Source: Mycolicibacterium flavescens (GTDB lineage: Bacteria > Actinomycetota > Actinomycetes > Mycobacteriales > Mycobacteriaceae). Taken from it: a DNA stretch of 64,000 bases. Location of the stretch: positions 1-64,000 of the forward strand of contig NZ_MIHA01000004.1 of assembly GCF_001722335.1 (NCBI RefSeq). The letters are read 5' to 3'. Both the position numbers and the translations under genes were made by a program. Below are positions 1-11,022 of the stretch, in pieces. Under the pieces are notes generated by a model. It worked only from the letters and a program-made list of their open reading frames with translations. It searched no databases and was not told the DNA's origin. Numbering within the stretch: position 1 is the stretch's first letter; each line of letters starts with the position of its first letter.

Positions 1-1107
1 GGAGTCGACCTGCGGCAACTCTAGCCGCAGCCGGTAGACCGCTTCGAGCCCGGAGCCGGACTCGCGGTCGACGACGGGGCGCAGCGGGCCCGGCGGCGCC
101 GAGCCCTCGCGGTTGCGGGCGCAGTCGAGCAGTTCAGCGAGCGCCTTGGGCCCGATCGGCTCGCCGGCCAGATGCGGCACCAGGACCAGCCGGACATCGC
201 CGATCGTGGTGTCGAGCTCGTCGAGCACCGCGCGCTGTTCGGAGATCCGCTCGGTGTACCAGTCGAACGCGGGATGCTCGGGCAGGTTGCGGTACTCATA
301 CGAATCGTCCTGCACCAGAATCTGGTTGACGATCAACTCGGTCACCTGCACGCCCATCAGCGCCAGCGAGCCCAGGGTGCGCGCGGCCTCCGCGGCGACC
401 ACCCGTTCGGCGGTCATCACCAGATGCGCGCTGACCTGCGCCCCGTCAGTGAGCAGGGCGCCCAGTTGTTCGGTGCCGGCGCTGATGCGCTCGAGCAGGT
501 CGACCACCGCCGCGCCGCGCGCGTCGTCGGCGCCGGTGGACAGCCGTCGGTGCCGCGGCCAGGCCCGCTCCAGGTACAGGGCGAACGTCGCCGGCAGCGT
601 CAGCATGCGCAGCGCGTCAGCGGTCGAGGCGCAGTCCACCACGACGCGGTCCCACCGGCCCGAGGCGGCCAGCTCCCCCACCTCGTGGAGGCCGAGCACC
701 TCCTGGACACCGGGAAGTGCTGAAAGCTCCTCTGCGGCAACTGTTTCCAGTTCAGACTCGGGGAAGCGGCCGGCCAGCAGGTCGACCACCTCACGCCAGC
801 GCGCCGCCAGCAGTGCCAGGGTGTCCAGCGCAAGGGCATCAAGAAAGCCGCCGCGGCTCGCGTCGCTGTCGGCGTCCATTTCGGTGAGCACGCGGGTCGG
901 TTCGCGCAACCCGGTCGGGGTCACCGCGGTGCCGAGCACGTCACCGATCGAGTGCGCCTGATCGGTCGAGACCAGAAGCACCCGACGGCCCGCCTGGGCG
1001 TCGCGCACGGCGGTCGCGGTCGCCAGCGTCGACTTGCCGACCCCGCCCTTGCCGACGAACAGGCTGATGCGGGCGACGGCGGTCGGGTCGGCGACGTGGA
1101 CGCTCAC
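1..1107 (-). CDS. ArsA/GET3-like ATPase (Rv2184c family), 3' end cut by window edge
   Basis: Open frame of 369 codons running off the left edge; the family member I recall is about 379 aa, so only a few residues should be missing. GTG start at 1107. The N-terminus has a deviant Walker A motif GKGGVGKST at residues 19-27, followed by a switch-like STDQAHS segment and a later VVVDCAS Walker B-like stretch, the layout of the SIMIBI ArsA/GET3 class. The start overlaps the stop of the upstream SRPBCC gene by 4 nt (GTGA), so the two are translationally coupled. ArsA-like proteins in actinobacteria do not necessarily pump arsenite and no arsenic genes are nearby. The ATPase class is clear; the substrate or client is unknown. 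Confidence 0.88.
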   Translation of the reverse strand, partial: MSVHVADPTAVARISLFVGKGGVGKSTLATATAVRDAQAGRRVLLVSTDQAHSIGDVLGTAVTPTGLREPTRVLTEMDADSDASRGGFLDALALDTLALLAARWREVVDLLAGRFPESELETVAAEELSALPGVQEVLGLHEVGELAASGRWDRVVVDCASTADALRMLTLPATFALYLERAWPRHRRLSTGADDARGAAVVDLLERISAGTEQLGALLTDGAQVSAHLVMTAERVVAAEAARTLGSLALMGVQVTELIVNQILVQDDSYEYRNLPEHPAFDWYTERISEQRAVLDELDTTIGDVRLVLVPHLAGEPIGPKALAELLDCARNREGSAPPGPLRPVVDRESGSGLEAVYRLRLELPQVDS

Positions 1108-1541
1108 TCAGCCTCGACTCGCTTCTTCAGATCCTTGAGCGCGGTGTCGGTCAGCCTGCGTTCGGCCTTGCGCTTGAGCAGCCCGATCATCGGGATGATC
1201 AGATCCACCGCCAGTTCGTAGGTGACTTCGGTGCCAGATCCCTTGGGTTTCAACCGATATGCCCCGTCCAGCGCCTTCAGCAGCGAGCTCGACACCAGCG
1301 TCCACGTCACCGAGGTACGGTCCGGCGGCCACACGTAGGACAACACCATGGTGTCTTTGAGCACCGCGGCGTCGAGCACCAGCCGCGCCGTCTTCGGATA
1401 ACCGTCGGCGTCGGTCTCGAGTACCTCGGTCTCCTTGTACTCGGCCACCCAGTCCGGATAGGAGCCGATGTCGGCGATGACGTCCATGACCGTCGAGGGG
1501 TCCGCGTCGATGTAGATGGTCTGCGCCGTCTTGTCCGCCAC
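1104..1541 (-). CDS. SRPBCC (START/polyketide cyclase-like) protein, Rv2185c/TB16.3 family
   Basis: 145 aa, full length for this family. It begins MADKTAQTIYIDADP and has the typical SRPBCC opening (a beta strand ending in DADPSTVMDVIADIGSYPDW) and a C-terminal amphipathic helix rich in Lys, Arg and Glu. The fold encloses a hydrophobic ligand pocket; no ligand can be read from the sequence. GTG start at 1541 is supported by a TAGATT hexamer ending 6 nt upstream, the spacing expected for a leaderless mRNA. It is coupled to the ArsA-like ATPase downstream, and a second SRPBCC gene lies upstream, so the three probably act together, perhaps in lipid or hydrophobic ligand handling (inference). Confidence 0.9.
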   Translation of the reverse strand: MADKTAQTIYIDADPSTVMDVIADIGSYPDWVAEYKETEVLETDADGYPKTARLVLDAAVLKDTMVLSYVWPPDRTSVTWTLVSSSLLKALDGAYRLKPKGSGTEVTYELAVDLIIPMIGLLKRKAERRLTDTALKDLKKRVEAE

Positions 1542-1547
1542 GTGAAA

Positions 1548-1553
1548 AATCTA
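1548..1553 (-). promoter_or_regulatory. -10 hexamer TAGATT, leaderless-type, for the Rv2185c homologue
   Basis: TAGATT on the minus strand ends 6 nt before the GTG at 1541, placing the expected transcription start at the start codon. No Shine-Dalgarno sequence lies between. Confidence 0.5.
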
Positions 1554-1596
1554 CCCTCCCGGTCGGCAGTGCCCCGTCCCTTGTGTAACCCGGCGC

Positions 1597-1989
1597 TCAG
1601 GCCAGGCGCGATACGCCGACCGGGCGCGTGGCCTCGAGGCGCTGCTTGACCTCGAAGGCCATCACCTTGCCGTCGACCCGGCGGCGGTGGTTCATCTTCG
1701 CGAGGTTCATCTTCGCCAGTTGGTGCGCCGACACCCCCGACGGTTCCGCGTGCAGGAAGTAGTGCAGGACGACGCCGTCGAGCACCGGCTCCAGCCAGAT
1801 TTCCATCGTGCCGGTCAGCGCCCCGGTCACCGTCCACCGGTGCCCCTTCTCGCCGCGGTCCTCGACCACGGTCAGCCGCAGGTCGGGCCACCACCGGCGC
1901 CAACTCGCGGTCTCGGCGACATACCGGCCGACCTCGACGGGGTCGGCGGCGACGAACGTGTCGTCGGCGATCTGGATGCTGTTCATCAT
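1597..1989 (-). CDS. SRPBCC family protein, Rv2186c family
   Basis: About 130 aa, close to the 129 aa I recall for the M. tuberculosis gene. It starts MMNSIQIADDTFVAADP, again the SRPBCC opening; a WRRWWPDLRLTV segment follows, and a central WLEPVLDGVVLHYFLH strand pair. Two adjacent ATGs (1989 and 1986) could serve. It is divergent from fadD15 and upstream of the second SRPBCC gene, with a 55-nt gap. The tandem of two related small ligand-binding folds next to an ArsA-like ATPase is conserved in mycobacteria. Function unknown. Confidence 0.85.
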   Translation of the reverse strand: MMNSIQIADDTFVAADPVEVGRYVAETASWRRWWPDLRLTVVEDRGEKGHRWTVTGALTGTMEIWLEPVLDGVVLHYFLHAEPSGVSAHQLAKMNLAKMNHRRRVDGKVMAFEVKQRLEATRPVGVSRLA

Positions 1990-2034
1990 TTACCAGCTTC
2001 ACATATGAGCCGGATCGGGCGCCCTCTGGCCGAC

Positions 2035-2040
2035 TAGGCT
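2035..2040 (+). promoter_or_regulatory. Candidate -10 (TAGGCT) for fadD15
   Basis: TAGGCT fits the mycobacterial TANNNT -10 and would give a leader of about 32 nt containing the SD-like GAGAGG at 2065-2070, 8 nt before the GTG. Confidence 0.4.
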
Positions 2041-2078
2041 GGCCGTGAGCAGAGCAGTCGAACCGAGAGGTCAAGATC

Positions 2079-3878
2079 GTGCGTGAGTTCAGTGTGCCGG
2101 CGTCGTTCACCGTCGAAGAGAACGACAACGTCGTCAGCTCGGTGTTCGCTCACGAGCGCGACGACCCCGACCATGTGATCTTCCGACGCCTGGTCGACGG
2201 CAGCTGGACCGACGTGACCTGCAGCCAGGCCGCCGCCCAGATCCGGTCGGCCGCGCTGGGCCTGATCGCCAAGGGCGTCAAGGCCGGTGACCGCGTCGCG
2301 CTGCTGTCGGCGACCCGCTACGAATGGCCGATCCTGGATCTGGCGATCCTGGCCACCGGGGCCCTGACCGTGCCGATCTACGAGACCAACTCCGCCGAGC
2401 AGGTCAAGTTCGTGCTCACCGACTCCGAGGCGGTGCTGATCATCGTCGAAACCGATACGCACGCCGACAAGATCGCGCACCTGACCGACGAACTGCCCGC
2501 ACTGCGCGAGGTGCTGCGCATCGAGGGCGGCGGGACCCCGGCGCTCGAGGAACTCGCCGAGGCCGGCAAGGGGCTCGACCCCAAGGAGCTCGACGCCCGG
2601 CTGTCCGCGCTGCGCGCCGCCGACCCCGCGACGCTGATCTACACCTCGGGCACCACCGGGCGCCCCAAGGGCTGCGAGCTCACCCACTCCAACCTCGTCT
2701 ACGAGATCCGTGGCTCCAAGGAGTGCTTCCCGGGCCTGCTCACCAAGGGCGAGAAGATGCTGGTGTTCCTGCCGCTGGCGCACGTGCTGGCGAGGGCCAT
2801 CACGTTGGCCGCGTTCACCAACAAGGTGACGCTGGGCTTCACCAGCGACATCAAGAACCTGGTCCCGACGTTCGCGGTGTTCAAGCCGACGCTGGTGGTC
2901 TCGGTGCCGCGGGTGTTCGAGAAGGTCTACAACACCGCCGAGCAGAACGCCCGCAACGACGGCAAGGGCAAGATCTTCGCGGTCGCGGCCGAGACGGCGA
3001 TCGAGTGGAGCAAGGCCCTCGACACCGGAAAGCAAGGCTTGCTGCTGCGGGCCAAGCACGCGGTGTTCGACCGGTTGGTCTACCGCAAGCTGCGCGCGGC
3101 GCTCGGCGGGGACTGCCGCGGCGCGATCTCGGGCGGCGCTCCGCTGGGCGCGCGGCTGGGTCACTTCTACCGCGGTGTCGGGCTGACCATCTACGAGGGC
3201 TACGGCCTGACCGAGACCAGCGCCGCGATCACCGTCAACCGGATCGACGACCTCAAGATCGGTTCGGTCGGAAAGCTGTTGCCGGGCAACAGCATGCGCA
3301 TCAACGACGACGACGAGCTGCTGGTCAGGGGCGGCGTGGTGTTCTCCGGGTACTGGCGCAACCAGGAGGAGACCGACGCGGTGTTCTCCGACGGGTGGTT
3401 CCACACCGGTGACCTCGGCGCGATCGACGACGCCGGCTTCCTGACCATCATCGGACGCAAGAAAGAGATCATCGTGACCGCGGGCGGTAAGAACGTCGCC
3501 CCCGCGATCATGGAGGACCGGCTGCGGGCACACCCGCTGATCAGCCAGGCGATGGCGGTCGGCGACGCCAAACCGTTCGTCGCCGCGCTGATCACCATCG
3601 ACCCCGAGGCGATCGTCGGCTGGAAGGAACGCAACGGCAAGAGCGCCGACGCATCGGTCGGCGACCTGGCCACCGACCCTGATCTTCTCTCCGAGATCGA
3701 TCAGGCGATCAAGGAAGCCAACCTGGCGGTGTCGAAGGCCGAGGCGATCCGCAAGTTCAAGATCCTGCCCGTCGACTTCACCGAGGAGACCGGCGAGCTG
3801 ACCCCGACGATGAAGGTCAAGCGCAAGGTCGTGGCGCAGAAGTTCGCCAGCGACATCGAGGCGCTCTACTCGGGCTAG
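2079..3878 (+). CDS. fadD15: Long-chain fatty acyl-CoA synthetase FadD15
   Basis: 599 aa (M. tuberculosis FadD15 is 600 aa). Activates long-chain fatty acids to acyl-CoA via an acyl-adenylate. The AMP-binding P-loop [12 protein letters not shown] lies at about residues 187-198; the GYGLTET motif follows near residue 374, and the GWFHTGDLG hinge and [18 protein letters not shown] core come later, so both the N-terminal adenylation and C-terminal cap domains are intact. GTG start follows a GAGAGG site by 8 nt. Its TAG stop interlocks with that of convergent pimB (shared CTAG). Substrate preference beyond long-chain acids cannot be read from sequence. Confidence 0.95.
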   Translation: MREFSVPASFTVEENDNVVSSVFAHERDDPDHVIFRRLVDGSWTDVTCSQAAAQIRSAALGLIAKGVKAGDRVALLSATRYEWPILDLAILATGALTVPIYETNSAEQVKFVLTDSEAVLIIVETDTHADKIAHLTDELPALREVLRIEGGGTPALEELAEAGKGLDPKELDARLSALRAADPATLIYTSGTTGRPKGCELTHSNLVYEIRGSKECFPGLLTKGEKMLVFLPLAHVLARAITLAAFTNKVTLGFTSDIKNLVPTFAVFKPTLVVSVPRVFEKVYNTAEQNARNDGKGKIFAVAAETAIEWSKALDTGKQGLLLRAKHAVFDRLVYRKLRAALGGDCRGAISGGAPLGARLGHFYRGVGLTIYEGYGLTETSAAITVNRIDDLKIGSVGKLLPGNSMRINDDDELLVRGGVVFSGYWRNQEETDAVFSDGWFHTGDLGAIDDAGFLTIIGRKKEIIVTAGGKNVAPAIMEDRLRAHPLISQAMAVGDAKPFVAALITIDPEAIVGWKERNGKSADASVGDLATDPDLLSEIDQAIKEANLAVSKAEAIRKFKILPVDFTEETGELTPTMKVKRKVVAQKFASDIEALYSG

Positions 3879-5002
3879 AGCAGGCCCGCCAAGCGCTGCG
3901 CCTGGGTGTGCCACTGCCACTGGTCGACCACCCAGCGCCGGCCCGCCTGCCCCATCCGGCCCGCGCGGTCGGGGTCGGCCAGCAGCTCGCTGACCGAGGC
4001 CGCGATCGCGCCGACGTCCCAGCCGTCGACCACCAGGCCGGTTTCGCCGTGGCGGACGGTCTCGGGGGCGCCGCCGGAGCGGCCCGCGACCACCGGAACT
4101 CCGCTGGCCGACGCCTCCAGGAACACGATGCCCAGCCCCTCGACGTCCAGTCCGGCGCCGCGCGTGCGGCACGGCATCGCGAACACGTCGGCCATCGCGT
4201 GGTGGGCGGGCAGTTCCCCGCCGGGCACCCCGTCGGTGAACACGACGTGCTCGGCGACCCCGAAGCTGTGCGCCAGCCGCTGCAGCGACGACCGGTAGGG
4301 GCCGCCGCCGACGATGACCAGCGCGGCGCCGTGCACCCGCTGGCGGATGGCCGGCAGCGCCCGGATCAGCATGTCCTGGCCCTTGCGCGGCACCAGCCGC
4401 GAAACGCACACCACCACCGGCCGGTTGCCGAGCCGGTACCGGGCGCGCAGTTCGGCGCGGGCCACCTCGTTGGGCGCGAAGCGGTCGGTGTCGACGCCGG
4501 GCGGGAGGTGTTCCAGCGCGGCGCGGGAGCCGAACGCCGACGCGAAACGCCCGCGGGTGTACTTGCTGACGTAGGTGACGGCGTCGGTCCCGTCGCCGAT
4601 GCGCCGCAACGCGGTCCGGGCCACCGGCAGCATCGACCAGCCCACCTCGTGGCCGTGGGTGCTGGCGATCACCCGGTGTGCCCCCGCGGCGCGCGCCAGC
4701 GGTGCCATCAGCGCCAGCGGCGCGGCTGCACCGAACCACACCGTGTCGGCCGCGTGGGTGTCGATCAGGTGGCGCATCCGCGACATCACCGTCGGTTCGG
4801 GCAGCATCAGCGTGCCGGGGTGGCGAACGACCTCGTAGTCCGCCTGCGCGTCGAAGTCGTCGGACCCCTTCCAGCGCGGCGCGTACACGGTGACCGTGTG
4901 GCCGCCGGCGGCCACCAGATGGTCGACGAGTTCCTGCAGGTAGGACTGGATGCCGCCGCGGCGCGGCGGAAAGTCGTTGGTGACCAGCAGAACTCGGGTC
5001 AC
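3875..5002 (-). CDS. pimB: GDP-mannose-dependent phosphatidylinositol monomannoside mannosyltransferase PimB'
   Basis: 375 aa, GT-B fold, GT4 family; matches Rv2188c (PimB', about 385 aa), which adds the second mannose to the PIM1 core at the inner face of the plasma membrane. The N-terminal [14 protein letters not shown] motif binds donor and acceptor; the C-terminal half has [11 protein letters not shown] and the [14 protein letters not shown] donor-binding motif with both conserved glutamates. The GTG start at 5002 lies 1 nt after the upstream TAG stop, with GGGGAA as a ribosome site, so it is coupled to the upstream gene. The stop codon overlaps that of fadD15 by 4 nt. Confidence 0.93.
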   Translation of the reverse strand: MTRVLLVTNDFPPRRGGIQSYLQELVDHLVAAGGHTVTVYAPRWKGSDDFDAQADYEVVRHPGTLMLPEPTVMSRMRHLIDTHAADTVWFGAAAPLALMAPLARAAGAHRVIASTHGHEVGWSMLPVARTALRRIGDGTDAVTYVSKYTRGRFASAFGSRAALEHLPPGVDTDRFAPNEVARAELRARYRLGNRPVVVCVSRLVPRKGQDMLIRALPAIRQRVHGAALVIVGGGPYRSSLQRLAHSFGVAEHVVFTDGVPGGELPAHHAMADVFAMPCRTRGAGLDVEGLGIVFLEASASGVPVVAGRSGGAPETVRHGETGLVVDGWDVGAIAASVSELLADPDRAGRMGQAGRRWVVDQWQWHTQAQRLAGLL

Positions 5003-5003
5003 G

Positions 5004-5882
5004 CTAGTTCCCCGCCCACTGCCGCCACTGTGCCAGCACCGTCGCCTGGCCGGCACCCAGGGTGTCGCGGATCGCGGTCGCGACGTCCGGGTGCCCCGGT
5101 GCGCACGCCGCCAGGTACAGCTCGCGCAGGGCGCCCACCCCGTACCGGTCGGCGACGAACCGGGTGAACCACCAGGCGCGGTCGTAGGCCGATGAGCGGT
5201 CGGGGCCGGACAGGTCGGCGTCGGTGGGCAGGCTGAGCGCAGTTCCCGCCGGCGGGGGCGCCGCGGGTCTGCCGACGAAGTCGGCCATCCCCTCGGTGAG
5301 CCAGCGCGGCGCGTCGGCGGCGGTCCGGGCCCGCGCCGCATAGTGGAAAAGCTCGTGGCGCAGCACGATTCGCAGGGCCTGCGGGCTCATGTCGGCGGCG
5401 CCGGGCGCGAACATGATGCGGTCGTCGGTGGTGGTCGCCGCCGTCGCCGCGTCACCGCCGCCGACGGCGGCGAACTGCGCGTCGGTACCCGCGACAACGA
5501 TCGTCACCGCGCGCGGCCAGTCCGGACCCCAGAACGCGGTGACCGCGGCGGCGGCCCCGTCCATCTCCGCGGCGACGCGCGCGATCAGGTGCTCGGCGCG
5601 CTGTCCGCCGAGGCCGGCGTAGTGCACGGTGCGCCCGTCGGACAGGGTCTGGGCGCGCGTCGTGGCGGTCGGGGTCGTCAGCGCGGCCGGGGCGGCCTCG
5701 GTCGTGCCGGGGCCGCGGTCGGGTGTGGCGCCGCCGCGGTCGAGCAGCAGCACCGCGCAGAGCAGCTCGGCGATCAGCAGCGCGGCCAGCCTGGCCCTGT
5801 TGCGCGCGCGGGTGTCGGTGACGGCGGACGCTCTAGTACCGGCGGACGCTTCAGTACCGACGGACGTTGTGGATCGGCGCAT
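5004..5882 (-). CDS. Membrane-anchored or exported predicted zinc metallopeptidase (Rv2189c family)
   Basis: 292 aa. An N-terminal Arg-rich segment precedes one hydrophobic stretch (LAALLIAELLCAVLLL, about residues 33-48), so it is probably secreted or a type II membrane protein. The second half holds HELFHYAAR followed about 20 residues later by WLTEGMADF: an HExxH-type gluzincin pattern (HELFH plus downstream Glu) as in the peptidase MA clan. That reading is mine; the family is usually annotated hypothetical. The ATG at 5882 overlaps the end of the upstream endopeptidase gene by 32 nt; no later ATG/GTG precedes the hydrophobic segment. Two near-identical 18-nt direct repeats near the 5' end encode GTEASA/GTRASA. 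It sits between ripC and pimB in one operon. Confidence 0.75.
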   Translation of the reverse strand: MRRSTTSVGTEASAGTRASAVTDTRARNRARLAALLIAELLCAVLLLDRGGATPDRGPGTTEAAPAALTTPTATTRAQTLSDGRTVHYAGLGGQRAEHLIARVAAEMDGAAAAVTAFWGPDWPRAVTIVVAGTDAQFAAVGGGDAATAATTTDDRIMFAPGAADMSPQALRIVLRHELFHYAARARTAADAPRWLTEGMADFVGRPAAPPPAGTALSLPTDADLSGPDRSSAYDRAWWFTRFVADRYGVGALRELYLAACAPGHPDVATAIRDTLGAGQATVLAQWRQWAGN

Positions 5883-6972
5883 TGTCCACCGGGGCGACCC
5901 GCACCGGGGTGCCGTAGGTCGAGGCGTGCACCATCATCCCGTCGCCGATGTAGATGCCGACGTGCGAGGCGTCGGAGTAGTAGGTGACCAGGTCACCGGG
6001 CTGCATCTGGTCCCGGGACACGGACTGCCCGCCGTTTGCCAGCGCCTGGCTGGAGTGCGGCAGCGAGATGCCCGCCTGCTGGAACGCCCACATCACCAGG
6101 CCCGAGCAGTCGAACGCGTTCGGGCCGGACCCGCCCCACGAGTACGGCGAGCCGATGCGGCTGAGCGCGGCCTGGATGACGGTCGCGGAGTGCCCGCCCG
6201 GCGGGGGCGCCATGTCGCCCGGCGGTATCGCACCGGGTGCCGGCGGCGCGGCGATGATCGCGGGATCGGCGCCCGGCGGCAACGGCGCGGGTGCGGGCAT
6301 CGGCGGCGGGGGCGGGATCGCGGCCAGCGCTTCCCGCTGGCCCGGGGTCAGGGCCTCGTACTGGGATTTGACCACCGCGATCTGCACCTGCAGGCGGCTT
6401 TGCTTGGACTGCAGCTCCGCGCGGACCGCGGCGGCCTGTTCGGCGGCGGTCTTGGCCTCGGCGGCCGACTTGGCCGATTCCTGTTCGGCCAGCGCGGCTT
6501 TGCGGCCGGTTTCGCGGTAGTTCTTCATCTGGGCGGACATCTCGGCGGCCATCACCCGCTGCACCGACAACTGGTCGATGAGGCCCTGCGGCGACTTCGC
6601 GGTGAGCATCGCGTCGAAACCGTCGGTGCGCCCACCCATGTACTGGGCGGCGGCGACCTTGTCGACCGAGGCCTGGAAGTTAGCCAGCTGTTCTTTGGCC
6701 TTCGCGGCGGCCTCGGCGTCGGCGGCGTGCTTGGCTTCCGCGGTCTGCTGGATGGCCAGCTTGTTGTTGAGATCGAGTTGCGCCGAATGCATGGCTTCGG
6801 TGGTCTGCTCGGCCTGCCGGGACAGCTCGTTCAGCTTCGCCAACGCGTCGTCGGCGGGGTCGGCCGCGACGCTGCCGGCGAACATTCCGCCGAGGACGGT
6901 GACGGCAGCTATCACACTGATGAGGGGTCGTCGAAATCCGCGCTTGATCCAATGCGTGCGGTCGAGCCTCAA
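5851..6972 (-). CDS. ripC: Secreted NlpC/P60 peptidoglycan D,L-endopeptidase, RipC type (Rv2190c)
   Basis: 373 aa (Rv2190c is about 385 aa). It has a signal peptide (RRPLISVIAAVTVLGGMFAGSVA), then a long coiled-coil region (about residues 40-215) rich in Ala, Lys, Glu and Gln, a Pro-rich hinge (PPPPPMPAPAPLPPG), and a C-terminal NlpC/P60 domain. Catalytic residues are visible: Cys289 in DCSG, His337 in SHVGIYIG, and His349 in MVHAST. It cleaves peptide stems of peptidoglycan outside the cell; from family knowledge the coiled coil is the part regulated by FtsEX. The start is TTG at 6972: an in-frame stop lies just upstream and an AAGGA site sits 8-9 nt before it. First gene of the ripC, Rv2189c, pimB operon. 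Confidence 0.92.
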   Translation of the reverse strand: MRLDRTHWIKRGFRRPLISVIAAVTVLGGMFAGSVAADPADDALAKLNELSRQAEQTTEAMHSAQLDLNNKLAIQQTAEAKHAADAEAAAKAKEQLANFQASVDKVAAAQYMGGRTDGFDAMLTAKSPQGLIDQLSVQRVMAAEMSAQMKNYRETGRKAALAEQESAKSAAEAKTAAEQAAAVRAELQSKQSRLQVQIAVVKSQYEALTPGQREALAAIPPPPPMPAPAPLPPGADPAIIAAPPAPGAIPPGDMAPPPGGHSATVIQAALSRIGSPYSWGGSGPNAFDCSGLVMWAFQQAGISLPHSSQALANGGQSVSRDQMQPGDLVTYYSDASHVGIYIGDGMMVHASTYGTPVRVAPVDNAPIHNVRRY

Positions 6973-7031
6973 GATTTGCGTCCTTCAACTTCCGAGACGA
7001 AGCCGTGTCGAACTGCGCTTAGGTCTCAGAC

Positions 7032-7061
7032 AGGTTACGAAACGGCATCGGGGTTGTCCAA
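7032..7061 (-). promoter_or_regulatory. Candidate sigmaA-type promoter for the ripC operon
   Basis: On the minus strand TTGGAC (7061-7056) and TAACCT (7037-7032) are separated by 18 nt, close to a full -35/-10 promoter. It would give a leader of roughly 50 nt before the TTG at 6972. One of the few promoters in the window with a recognisable -35. Confidence 0.5.
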
Positions 7062-7124
7062 CAGAAGACGCAAATTTAACAGCCGCCTCAGCGATCTTTC
7101 CCAAAGCGGTGCCGGTGCGTTCGT

Positions 7125-7328
7125 CTAGGCGACACCGGTGGTGCCCTCCCGCCGAATGGGAACGAGCCGCAACCGCGGGGCCAGGCCGACCTCGGCGAGC
7201 ACCTCCAACGCCTGACGCTCGTCGTCCAGCAACGTCTCGGGGACGCCGAGCAGAACGCTCACCACGCAGTCCTGACAACCTGGTCCGCGGACCGCGCAGT
7301 CGTCGCAGTCGATCTTCACCGTGCCCAC
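7125..7328 (-). CDS. Small cysteine-rich conserved actinobacterial protein
   Basis: 67 aa: after MGT comes [18 protein letters not shown], i.e. Cys pairs C-x2-C ... C-x2-C within the first 20 residues, followed by an acidic/hydrophobic helical tail ending RRE-GTTGVA. Four closely spaced cysteines suggest metal (zinc or Fe-S) binding; no enzyme family is recognisable. GTG at 7328 is chosen because AGGAG (7339-7335) sits 6 nt upstream; a second GTG at 7319 is possible. The longer upstream reading frame lacks such a site. I recall similar short proteins in many mycobacteria but no assigned function. Confidence 0.7.
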   Translation of the reverse strand: MGTVKIDCDDCAVRGPGCQDCVVSVLLGVPETLLDDERQALEVLAEVGLAPRLRLVPIRREGTTGVA

Positions 7329-7334
7329 CAATGG

Positions 7335-7339
7335 CTCCT
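7335..7339 (-). promoter_or_regulatory. Ribosome binding site AGGAG deciding the start of the small Cys-rich gene
   Basis: AGGAG on the minus strand, 6 nt before the GTG at 7328 and 15 nt before the alternative GTG at 7319; the spacing favours 7328. Confidence 0.55.
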
Positions 7340-7440
7340 CTCGGTCGGTGTCTGCGCCGACGCTAACGGGGGCCACCGACAGAACCACCGAGAAGAACAC
7401 CGCGGCCGCGTGGCAACCCGCCGCTGTCGGTGGGGTTTCC

Positions 7441-7446
7441 TACGGT
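7441..7446 (+). promoter_or_regulatory. -10 TACGGT, leaderless-type, for the DEDDh/GIY-YIG gene
   Basis: TACGGT ends 6 nt before the ATG at 7453, with no Shine-Dalgarno in between. Confidence 0.5.
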
Positions 7447-9225
7447 CATCGCATGGACCAGTTGAGCTTCGCTGACGTCGATGCTCAGCTGGGTGCTCAG
7501 CTGGATGTCGCCGAGGCCTCGCTGCACGACACCACGTTCGTCGTCGTCGACCTCGAGACCACCGGCGGCCGCGCCCGCGGTGACCAGCCCGACGCGATCA
7601 CCGAGATCGGCGCGGTCAAGGTGCGCGGCGGCGTCGTCCTCGGTGAACTGGCCACACTGGTCGACCCCGGGCGCAGCATTCCGCCGCAGATCGTGCAGTT
7701 GACCGGGATCACCACCGCGATGGTGTGCGACGCGCCGCGCATCGAGTCGGTGCTGCCGGCGTTCCTCGAGTTCTCCCGCGGCGCGGTGCTGGTCGCGCAC
7801 AACGCCGGCTTCGACATCGGGTTCCTGCGCGCGGCCGCCGAGCACTGCCAGCTGCCCTGGCCGCGCCCGCCGGTGCTGTGCACGGTGAAACTGGCGCGCC
7901 GGGTGCTCACCCGCGACGAGGCGCCCAGCGTGCGGCTCTCGGCGCTGGCCCGGTTGTTCGGTTCGGCCACCACGCCCACGCACCGCGCGCTCGACGACGC
8001 GCGCGCCACCGTCGACGTGCTGCACGGGTTGTTCGAGCGGGTCGGCAACCAGGGCGTGCACACCTTTTCGGACCTGCGCGCGTATCTGCCCGACGTGACG
8101 CCGGCGCAGCGCCGCAACCGGCGCCTGGCCACCGGGCTACCGCGCCGTCCCGGGGTGTACCTGTTCCGCGGGCCGGGCAACGAGGTGCTCTACGTCGGTA
8201 CCGCGGTGGATCTGCGCCGCCGGGTCAACCAGTACTTCAACGGCTCCGACACCCGCACCCGGATGAAGGAGATGGCCTCACTGGCCACCGCCGTCGACCA
8301 CGTCGAGTGCGCGCACGACCTGGAGGCCGGGGTGCGGGAACTGCGGCTGCTGGCCGCGCATGCGCCGCCCTACAACCGCCGGTCGAAGTTCCCGCAGCGG
8401 TGGTGGTGGGTGGTGCTGACCGACGAGGCGTTCCCGCGCTTCTCGGCGGTGCGCGCCACGCAGTCGCACACCGCGGCGCGCCCGCACGACTTCGAGTCGG
8501 CGATCGGGCCGTTCCGGGTGCGCGCGGACGCCGTGGAGACCGCCGCGCTACTGGCCCGCTTCACCGGAATCCGCACCTGCACAAAGAAACTCGCGCGCGC
8601 AGCCGTACACGGTCCGGCGTGCCCGCAACGCGAACTGTCGCCGTGCCCTGCGGCGCGCGGCATCGGTGCGGCCGACTACGCCGACGCCGTCGCCCGGGCG
8701 CGGGCGGTCATCTCCGGCCACGACGACGACGCGCTGAGCGCGATCCTCGCGCAGGTCGCCGACCTCGCGGCCCGGGCCCGGTACGAGACCGCGGCGCGGC
8801 TGCGGGACCACGCGGCCACCACGATCGACGTGCTGTGGCGCGGGCAGCGGCTGCGCGCGCTGGCCGCCGTCCCTGAGCTGGTGGCCGCACGCCCCGACAG
8901 CGCAGGCGGCTGGCACCTCGCCGTGATCCGCAGCGGCCAGCTCGCCGCCGCGGGCAACGCGCCGCGCGGTGTGCCACCGATGCCGGTCGTCGACGCGATT
9001 TGCGCCGGCGCACAGGCGATCCTGCCCATACCGGCGCCGCTGGGCGGGGCGCTGGTCGAGGAGACCGCCCTCATCGCGCGCTGGCTGCAGCAGCCGGGTG
9101 TGCGGATCGTGCGCGCCGAGTCCGGCTACTGCTCGCCGGTGCGCGCCGCCGGCCGCTGGTCGGGGTGGGCCGCCTCGGCGCGGTCGGCCCGGGCGGCCGC
9201 CGAACAGTTCGACAGGGCCAGCTCG

Positions 9226-10973
<1,748 letters not shown>

Positions 10974-11022
10974 AGATCGGCTCGCCGCTTTCCCCTTTGC
11001 GCCCGACGAGAGAAGAGGTTCG

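Noticed and set aside
1..1107. Arsenite efflux ATPase ArsA
   Set aside because: P-loop family fits, but there is no arsB/arsR and neighbours are SRPBCC proteins; kept as ArsA/GET3-like only.
2034..4739. Long open frame of about 900 codons on the minus strand across fadD15 and pimB
   Set aside because: It is antisense to fadD15 and out of frame with pimB. Its product is a low-complexity Arg/Gly/Asp/Val sequence typical of the shadow of GC-rich coding DNA.
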